64,000 bases of DNA from JBELHR01 sp049606855. GTDB taxonomy: Bacteria > Bacteroidota > Bacteroidia > Flavobacteriales > Flavobacteriaceae. Shown in pieces: positions 58,818-64,000 of this stretch. Position 1 is the first letter of the stretch. Each line of letters starts with the position of its first letter. The notes beneath the pieces were generated by a model. It was not told where the DNA came from, searched no databases, and saw nothing but the letters and a program-made list of their open reading frames with translations. Where the stretch lies: the NCBI GenBank assembly GCA_049606855.1, contig JBMYVY010000006.1, positions 1 through 64,000 of the forward strand. Direction: 5' to 3'. A program made the position numbers and the translations under genes.

Positions 58818-59231
58818 ATGATGACAATGATTCATTCGATTATGGCCTACCTAGTTGTAATCACTTTGGGGCTTGCGGTAATCAACGCTTTTATTAAATG
58901 GCAAAAAGGAAATGCCTTCAAAAAATCCGATCGAACGCTAAGCTTGATTGCATTGATTTTTTCACATATTCAATTGTTGATTGGATTAGCAGTATGGGCT
59001 CATAATGGATATTTTAAAGTTATGGGCGAGGCAATGAAAGAACCGGCGCTTCGCAAATTAGCGGTTGAACACCCCGTTACAATGATATTGGCCATAGTGT
59101 TCATTACCATTGGATGGTCGAAACATAAAAAACAAACCGAGGATAGTGGAAAATTTAAGTCAATTGCCCTTTTTTATGGAATTGGTTTAATTTTAATTCT
59201 CGCAATGATTCCATGGAATCAATGGATATAA
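58818..59231 (+). CDS. Four-helix membrane protein of unknown function
   Basis: 137 residues from ATG 58818 (MMTMIHSIMAYLVV; 58821 also possible). Four predicted membrane helices, with histidines near their ends (MIHSIM, LIFSHIQLL, AVEHPVTMI), a pattern seen in small cytochrome-b-like proteins, although heme binding is not shown. Four bases before the PlsC-like gene. Family not recognised. Confidence 0.65.
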   Translation: MMTMIHSIMAYLVVITLGLAVINAFIKWQKGNAFKKSDRTLSLIALIFSHIQLLIGLAVWAHNGYFKVMGEAMKEPALRKLAVEHPVTMILAIVFITIGWSKHKKQTEDSGKFKSIALFYGIGLILILAMIPWNQWI

Positions 59232-59234
59232 ATT

Positions 59235-59987
59235 ATGAGTAAAAAAATGTCCTTTGGGAAAAAATTAATTGCAGTGCCCTTAACGGTACTGCATTATTTA
59301 TTTTACGGCATCTGTTTAATCGTTTTTTGGCCGGTTCAATGGATTGCACTTAGAGTTTTTGGTTATAAAGCACATAAAAAGTCAGTAGACCTTTTGAACT
59401 ATTGTTTAAATGCCACTTTATACCTTTTAGCTTCAAGAGTAAGAATTATAAACAAACAAAGCTTACCTTTAGATCGACCGATTATCATAGTGAGCAACCA
59501 CCAGAGTCATTACGACATCACTCCATTGGGTAGAGCATTTAGAAAACATCACCCAAAATACGTTGCAAAAAAAGAACTGGGTCAAGGAATTCCAAGTGTA
59601 TCTTTCAATTTGAAGTATGGAGGAAGCGCATTAATTAATCGTAAGGATGCAAAGCAATCTCTAACTGCAATTAGAGATTTCGCTAAATATTTAGAAAAGA
59701 ATAATTACGCTGGAATAATCTTTCCAGAAGGAACACGCAGTAAAACAGGAAAACCTAAACGTTTTTCAGAGAATGGCTTAAAGATGCTTTTAAAATATGC
59801 ACCATCCGCAGTTGTGGTGCCCGTAACGATAAATAATTCCTGGAAATTAGTTCAGTATGGACAATTTCCGTTGGATATCGGTATAGATTTAAGCCTTGAA
59901 GTACATCCTGTAATTGATCCAAAAGGGATGAAGTTTGAAGATGTTTTTCAGGAAGTACAAAAACAAATAACAACAACAATTAAATAA
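59235..59987 (+). CDS. 1-acyl-sn-glycerol-3-phosphate acyltransferase-like (PlsC family)
   Basis: 250 residues. The HX4D motif is seen in SNHQSHYDITPLG (His about 93, Asp about 98), the second motif IIFPEGTRSKTGK (about 161) is complete, and N-terminal helices (about 10-35) anchor it to the membrane. PlsC acylates lysophosphatidic acid to phosphatidic acid; this could be that enzyme or a related lipid acyltransferase. Five bases before the desaturase gene, so the two may act on the same acyl chains. Confidence 0.88.
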   Translation: MSKKMSFGKKLIAVPLTVLHYLFYGICLIVFWPVQWIALRVFGYKAHKKSVDLLNYCLNATLYLLASRVRIINKQSLPLDRPIIIVSNHQSHYDITPLGRAFRKHHPKYVAKKELGQGIPSVSFNLKYGGSALINRKDAKQSLTAIRDFAKYLEKNNYAGIIFPEGTRSKTGKPKRFSENGLKMLLKYAPSAVVVPVTINNSWKLVQYGQFPLDIGIDLSLEVHPVIDPKGMKFEDVFQEVQKQITTTIK

Positions 59988-59992
59988 AGTAT

Positions 59993-60976
59993 ATGCTTAG
60001 TAACTTGAGAAAAGAGGTCATGAATACACTCAGCAGTAAAATTGAACATTTTACAGATGAGTATTTGATCAAGCCAGAAAAGATTTGGCAGCCGACCGAT
60101 TTTCTACCGGACACACAAAGCGATAATTTCATCGATGAAGTAGAAGAAATTAGAGAGCTTTCAAAAGATCTTTCAGATGATTTTTGGGTGGTGCTTGTAG
60201 GAGATATGATTACAGAAGAAGCTCTTCCAACCTATGAATCATGGTTAATGGAAATCGATGGAATACATCAGAATCCAGATAATCCATGGGCAAAATGGAT
60301 TAGACAATGGACTGCTGAAGAAAATAGACACGGAGATGTTTTAAATAAATATATCTATCTGTCAGGTCGAGTAAATATGAGAGAAGTAGAAGTAACTACT
60401 CAACATCTTATTGCGGATGGTTTTGATATAGGAACTGCTCACGATCCATATAAAAATTTCGTTTATACCAGTTTTCAGGAATTAGCAACCTATGTTTCTC
60501 ATAACAATGTAGCTAAAATTGCACGAAAGGGAGGAATGAAGGCTTTGGCCAAAATGTCTAAAATTATTGCCGGAGACGAGATGAGACATCACAACGCATA
60601 TTGTAGTTTTGTGAAACATATTTTTGAGATTGATCCTTCAGAAATGATGATTGCCTTTGCTCATATGATGCGCCATAAGATTGTCATGCCAGCCATGCAC
60701 TTAAGGGAATCGTTTGGAAGCAAAGGGAGCCTTTTTGACGACTTCTCAACCGTAGCTCAGCGTATTGGTGTATATACAGGACACGACTATATCAACATCC
60801 TCAAAAAGCTCAATACAACTTGGGAAATTGATCAAGTTAGAGGACTGAACGAGGAGGCAGAAAAAGCTCGTGATTTCCTGCTAAAATTACCGGAACGTAT
60901 GGAAAGAATAACAAGTCGAATTGTTATTCCAGAAACAGACTTCAAATTTAAGTGGATGAATCCACTTACTACATAA
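59993..60976 (+). CDS. Acyl-[acyl-carrier-protein] desaturase
   Basis: 327 residues, starting at ATG 59993. The diiron motifs of the family are present: EENRHGD (about 112-118) and GDEMRHHNAY (about 198-207), with the other Glu ligands in LVGDMITEEALP and FQELATYV. Soluble ferritin-like enzyme that makes a double bond in acyl-ACP with ferredoxin and oxygen. The pairing with a PlsC-like gene suggests unsaturated acyl chains are used for membrane lipids. Its 3' end overlaps the convergent nitrilase gene by 8 bases. Confidence 0.92.
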   Translation: MLSNLRKEVMNTLSSKIEHFTDEYLIKPEKIWQPTDFLPDTQSDNFIDEVEEIRELSKDLSDDFWVVLVGDMITEEALPTYESWLMEIDGIHQNPDNPWAKWIRQWTAEENRHGDVLNKYIYLSGRVNMREVEVTTQHLIADGFDIGTAHDPYKNFVYTSFQELATYVSHNNVAKIARKGGMKALAKMSKIIAGDEMRHHNAYCSFVKHIFEIDPSEMMIAFAHMMRHKIVMPAMHLRESFGSKGSLFDDFSTVAQRIGVYTGHDYINILKKLNTTWEIDQVRGLNEEAEKARDFLLKLPERMERITSRIVIPETDFKFKWMNPLTT

Positions 60977-61733
60977 TAATATCGAAATCGTCTTGGTCTT
61001 TTAAAAATCCAAGGCGATTTCTTTTTTTGTTGAGTTTTTCCAAATCCAGTTCCACCGTTCTAAAAAGACCATCGTTCTTTAGGTCTACTAATTTTTTACC
61101 AAGGGGGGTATAGACGCGCGAATGTCCTGGGTAATGATAATTATTTCCATCCTCTCCTATTCGATTAACCCCGATCACAAAACTCATATTTTCTATTGCC
61201 CTTGCTTTGAGTAATGCATTCCATGCACTAATTCTTTTACTTGGCCAGTTTGCCACATAAATTACCAAATCATAATCGTTTTTTACACGTGAAAAAACGG
61301 GGAATCTCAAATCGTAACAAACTTGCAAAAGAATTCGGAAGCTCTTAAATTCCACTATGACGCGTCGATTTCCTGGGGTATAAGATTCATTTTCACCAGC
61401 CAAACTAAACAAATGCCTTTTGTCGTAGTATTTCATCGCACGATCCGGTTGAATGAAGACCATTCTATTATAGAAGTGTTCATGTTCATTAACCATTACA
61501 CTTCCACATATCGCCATTTCATATTTCTGACTTAAGGTTTGTAATGCCACCAAATAAGGATCAAAGGGCCAATTGAGAGAGAGCTCAGAAGGATTCATGG
61601 AGAAACCAGTTAGGAACATCTCAGGCAACACCAGTAAATCAGCTTTAATATGCTGCATTTGACTTTCTATATAGCTCAAATTGGCGATGGGGTCTTCCCA
61701 TTTAATATCAAACTGTAATAAGCCTACTTTCAT
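60969..61733 (-). CDS. Nitrilase-superfamily carbon-nitrogen hydrolase (omega-amidase-like)
   Basis: 254 residues. The catalytic triad of the superfamily is visible: Glu in VLPEMFLTGF (about 39), Lys in YDKRHLF (about 107), Cys in LLQVCYDLRFPVF (about 138). The length fits omega-amidase or N-acyl hydrolases such as YafV. It hydrolyses 2-oxoglutaramate or a similar amide in the family. Starts 38 bases before carbonic anhydrase ends. Confidence 0.9.
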   Translation of the reverse strand: MKVGLLQFDIKWEDPIANLSYIESQMQHIKADLLVLPEMFLTGFSMNPSELSLNWPFDPYLVALQTLSQKYEMAICGSVMVNEHEHFYNRMVFIQPDRAMKYYDKRHLFSLAGENESYTPGNRRVIVEFKSFRILLQVCYDLRFPVFSRVKNDYDLVIYVANWPSKRISAWNALLKARAIENMSFVIGVNRIGEDGNNYHYPGHSRVYTPLGKKLVDLKNDGLFRTVELDLEKLNKKRNRLGFLKDQDDFDIIM

Positions 61734-61737
61734 CTAT

Positions 61738-61766
61738 AAAAAAAGCCCCTTTAAATGGGGCTTTGA
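61738..61766 (-). terminator. Terminator of the carbonic anhydrase gene
   Basis: AAAGCCCC (61742-61749) and GGGGCTTT (61757-61764) with a 7-base loop, with T-tract on the minus strand. Confidence 0.8.
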
Positions 61767-61771
61767 TAAAT

Positions 61772-62401
61772 TTACATATAAATAATTTCTCCGCTAGAAG
61801 TCTTATAAACTGCTCCAACGATTTTAATTTCTCCATTTTTCTCCATTTCGCCCAAAATTGGACTTGTTCTCCTTAACTCATCAATGGTCATCTCTACATT
61901 CTTATCGATTACCTGATTTACAAAATCTGTACTGGCTGAACTGCGCTCTCCATCATAGCTTACCGCATCAACCGCTGGCGTGATTTTTGCCAACATCTGG
62001 GTAATATTCCCCAATTCTACATGGTCACATGCTGCTTTTACAGCACCACAACCTTCATGTCCCAAAACGACTATTAATTTAGAACCAGCCACTTTACAAG
62101 CGTATTCTAAACTCCCTACGATATCAGGATTTACAAAATTACCTGCAACTCTTGCGACAAAAATATCTCCAATATATTGATCCATAACGGTTTCAACAGG
62201 TACTCGTGAATCGATACAAGATACGACCGCAGCTTGAGGCCATTGTCCTCCAGAAGTTTGACTAATTAGAGCCTTTTGATCTGCTCCATTTGGAGTCCCA
62301 GCAAGGAAACGCTCGTTTCCAGCCTTTAAACTTGCTAATACCGTATCTGGGGTCATTCCTCCCTGAGTCGTTGCGTTTATCGCTTCAATTCTTTTAGACA
62401 T
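61772..62401 (-). CDS. Beta-class carbonic anhydrase
   Basis: 209 residues. The zinc ligands are visible: Cys, Asp and Arg dyad in SCIDSRVPVETV (about 61-72), His and Cys in LGHEGCGAVKAA (about 118-129). It hydrates carbon dioxide; supply of bicarbonate for carboxylases and pH control. There is no signal peptide at the chosen start (MSKRIEAIN). It has its own terminator and follows the succinate dehydrogenase operon. Confidence 0.95.
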   Translation of the reverse strand: MSKRIEAINATTQGGMTPDTVLASLKAGNERFLAGTPNGADQKALISQTSGGQWPQAAVVSCIDSRVPVETVMDQYIGDIFVARVAGNFVNPDIVGSLEYACKVAGSKLIVVLGHEGCGAVKAACDHVELGNITQMLAKITPAVDAVSYDGERSSASTDFVNQVIDKNVEMTIDELRRTSPILGEMEKNGEIKIVGAVYKTSSGEIIYM

Positions 62402-62439
62402 ATTGTTTGATTATAAATTAGAAACACAATATAATGAAA

Positions 62440-62475
62440 ATAAAAAAGCCCGCAAATTCTTGCGGGCTTAGTTCT
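62440..62475 (-). terminator. Terminator of sdhB
   Basis: AAGCCCGCAA (62446-62455) and TTGCGGGCTT (62460-62469), loop ATTC; T-tract on the minus strand downstream. It ends the sdh operon. Confidence 0.87.
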
Positions 62476-63209
62476 TAGGCTTTCATGAACTCCCAGTTCA
62501 TTCGAGCGATATTGTCGAGTGAAATTCCCTTGGGACATTCCACCTCGCAGGCTCCGGTATTGGTACAATTTCCAAAACCTTCTAAATCCATTTGTTTTAC
62601 CATATTACTCACACGATCAGCAGCCTCTATTTGTCCCTGAGGTAATAGTGCGTATTGAGATACTTTTGCTCCAACAAATAACATGGCTGATGAATTTTTA
62701 CAAGTCGCAACACAAGCTCCACATCCAATACAAGTTGCAGCATCCATCGCTTCATCAGCAGCATGCTTAGAAATTGGAATATTGTTCGCGTCTTGAGTGT
62801 TTCCAGAAGTATTCACAGAGATAAAACCTCCTGATTGTTGAATGCGCTCAAAAGCGGTACGATCTACAACTAAATCCTTAATCACAGGAAAAGCTTTTGC
62901 ACGGAAAGGTTCAATATAAATGGTATCGCCATCCTTGAACTGTCTCATATGCAATTGACAAGTCGTCACTCCTTTATCTGGACCGTGAGCTTCACCATTA
63001 ATAAACATCGAACACATTCCACAAATTCCTTCGCGACAATCGTGATCAAAAGCCACGGGTTCTTCATTTTTAGCTACAAGAGATTCATTTAGAACATCCA
63101 TCATTTCTAAGAAAGACATGTGCTCTGAAATATCCGTCACCTTATATTCTACAATCTGACCTTTATCTTTAGGACCTTTTTGTCTCCAAATTTTTAACGT
63201 TAAATTCAT
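62475..63209 (-). CDS. sdhB: Succinate dehydrogenase iron-sulfur subunit
   Basis: 244 residues. N-terminal [2Fe-2S] ligands in CREGICGMCSMFI and a later Cys (TTCQLHM), then [4Fe-4S] CIGCGACVATC and the last cluster cysteines in CTNTGACEVECPKGI. It carries electrons from SdhA to the membrane quinone site. It starts 8 bases after sdhA and ends at a terminator. The membrane subunit (sdhC) would lie upstream of sdhA, outside the window. Confidence 0.97.
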   Translation of the reverse strand: MNLTLKIWRQKGPKDKGQIVEYKVTDISEHMSFLEMMDVLNESLVAKNEEPVAFDHDCREGICGMCSMFINGEAHGPDKGVTTCQLHMRQFKDGDTIYIEPFRAKAFPVIKDLVVDRTAFERIQQSGGFISVNTSGNTQDANNIPISKHAADEAMDAATCIGCGACVATCKNSSAMLFVGAKVSQYALLPQGQIEAADRVSNMVKQMDLEGFGNCTNTGACEVECPKGISLDNIARMNWEFMKA

Positions 63210-63217
63210 AATCTTTC

Positions 63218-64000
63218 TTATTTGTATGAACGTGTTTTTAGTTCAATATCGTTAAACTCTAATTGCTCTTTGTGCAAAATTGCTTCGGATGGTTTCCCTG
63301 TATATTCCCAGGCAGAAACATAGGCGTAATTTTTGTCATCACGTTTTGCTTCTCCATCTTCAGTAACATATTCTTCACGGAAATGACCTCCACATGATTC
63401 GTTTCTCTCTAAAGCGTCCTTAGCAAACAACTCCCCTAATTCTAGGAAATCAGCCACACGACCTGCTTTTTCAAGCTCTGCATTCATTTCGAATATTCCC
63501 CCTGGAACCTTAACGTTTTTCCAGAAATCTTCACGTAGGGCATGTATCTCATCAATCGCTTGTTGCAGGCCTTCGGCGTTTCTTGCCATACCAGCCTTTT
63601 CCCACATAATTTTACCGAGTTTTTTGTGATAATAGTCAACAGAATGAGTTCCTTCATTATTAACGAAGAACTCCAATTGTTCTACCACACTTTTTTCAGC
63701 TTCATCAAACTCTGGACTGTCTGTAGCGATAGGACCCGTACGAATTTCATCTGCTAAATAATCACCAATGGTATACGGCAATACAAAATAACCATCGGCC
63801 AAACCTTGCATTAGTGCTGACGCTCCAAGACGGTTGGCTCCATGGTCAGAGAAGTTTGCTTCTCCAATACAATACAAACCTTCTACGGTAGTCATCAAAT
63901 TGTAATCTACCCAAACACCACCCATCGTGTAGTGGGTTGCAGGATAAATCATCATTGGAGTTTCGTATGGATTGTCATCAACAATCTTCTCATACATTTG
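63218..64000 (-). CDS. sdhA: Succinate dehydrogenase flavoprotein subunit, C-terminal part (cut by window edge)
   Basis: The minus-strand frame is open to the right edge; the visible 260 residues are the C-terminal half. Seen are the YPATHYTMGGVWVDYNLMT stretch (substrate/FAD region, His-x-Thr-x-Gly-Gly), GEANFSDHGANRLGASALMQG (FAD-binding loop) and the final ERNESCGGHFREEY segment. This is typical of the B-type SdhA/FrdA of Bacteroidota. The enzyme oxidises succinate to fumarate with covalently bound FAD. The N-terminus lies outside the window. Confidence 0.97.
   Translation of the reverse strand, partial: QMYEKIVDDNPYETPMMIYPATHYTMGGVWVDYNLMTTVEGLYCIGEANFSDHGANRLGASALMQGLADGYFVLPYTIGDYLADEIRTGPIATDSPEFDEAEKSVVEQLEFFVNNEGTHSVDYYHKKLGKIMWEKAGMARNAEGLQQAIDEIHALREDFWKNVKVPGGIFEMNAELEKAGRVADFLELGELFAKDALERNESCGGHFREEYVTEDGEAKRDDKNYAYVSAWEYTGKPSEAILHKEQLEFNDIELKTRSYK

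Noticed and set aside
1..64000. CRISPR arrays, rRNA genes, riboswitches
   Set aside because: No regularly spaced repeats, rRNA signature sequences or recognised riboswitch cores were seen.

Overview
The window looks like a low-GC chromosomal segment of a member of the Bacteroidota, most likely order Flavobacteriales. Supporting points are the many promoters of the Bacteroidota type (TAnnTTTG near -7), family-specific genes (DUF6427, DUF6341, DUF5916, THC0290_0291-like outer membrane protein, GH3-like, Bat aerotolerance-type operon), SucA/SucB next to each other, and several TTG starts. The species cannot be named from the sequence.

Positions 1-8695 are an accessory region. It opens with the N-terminus of a CzcA/CusA metal efflux pump (minus strand, cut by the window edge) and a His/Cys-rich small exported protein. 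These are followed by a decayed polymerase fragment, an unrecognised gene and a GC-rich structured intergenic stretch. The core, 1830-8656, reads like a compact mobile element. It holds a small serine recombinase, a membrane-anchored HExxH protein, a ribbon-helix-helix regulator, a coiled-coil protein, a ParB-DNA methyltransferase fusion broken by a stop codon and a frameshift, a family-A-like palm polymerase resembling the TV-Pol (transposon/virus polymerase) group, a 44-codon gene and a large serine recombinase. The large recombinase ORF runs straight into the 3' end of a tRNA-Asn gene on the opposite strand, so this is the probable right attachment junction. A 27-nt upstream motif is repeated before three element genes. 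The left end of the element is not resolved.

Positions 8762-16024 are chromosomal: an M24 peptidase, a CDGSH/XdhC/MobA-like operon, a DUF5916 protein, an AsmA-like protein and a second tRNA-Asn copy. That copy is identical to the first over 94 bp, including its promoter -7 box.

Positions 16168-64000 are ordinary core genome. They carry the 2-oxoglutarate dehydrogenase E1/E2 genes, TatD, glycyl-tRNA synthetase, ComF, thymidine kinase with alanine racemase, and a cluster with GH3-like, M23, nadD, gmk and yicC. Next come upp, trmB, an alkyltransferase-like gene, and an Mrp-NifU-KorA operon with no KorB beside it. An aromatic catabolism operon (homogentisate dioxygenase, HPPD, tryptophan 2,3-dioxygenase) and pgi follow. 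The rest is a MoxR-DUF58-BatA-BatB/C-BatD operon, a large TonB-dependent receptor, a small lipid cluster (PlsC-like plus acyl-ACP desaturase), a nitrilase-family gene, carbonic anhydrase, and sdhB with a partial sdhA at the right edge.
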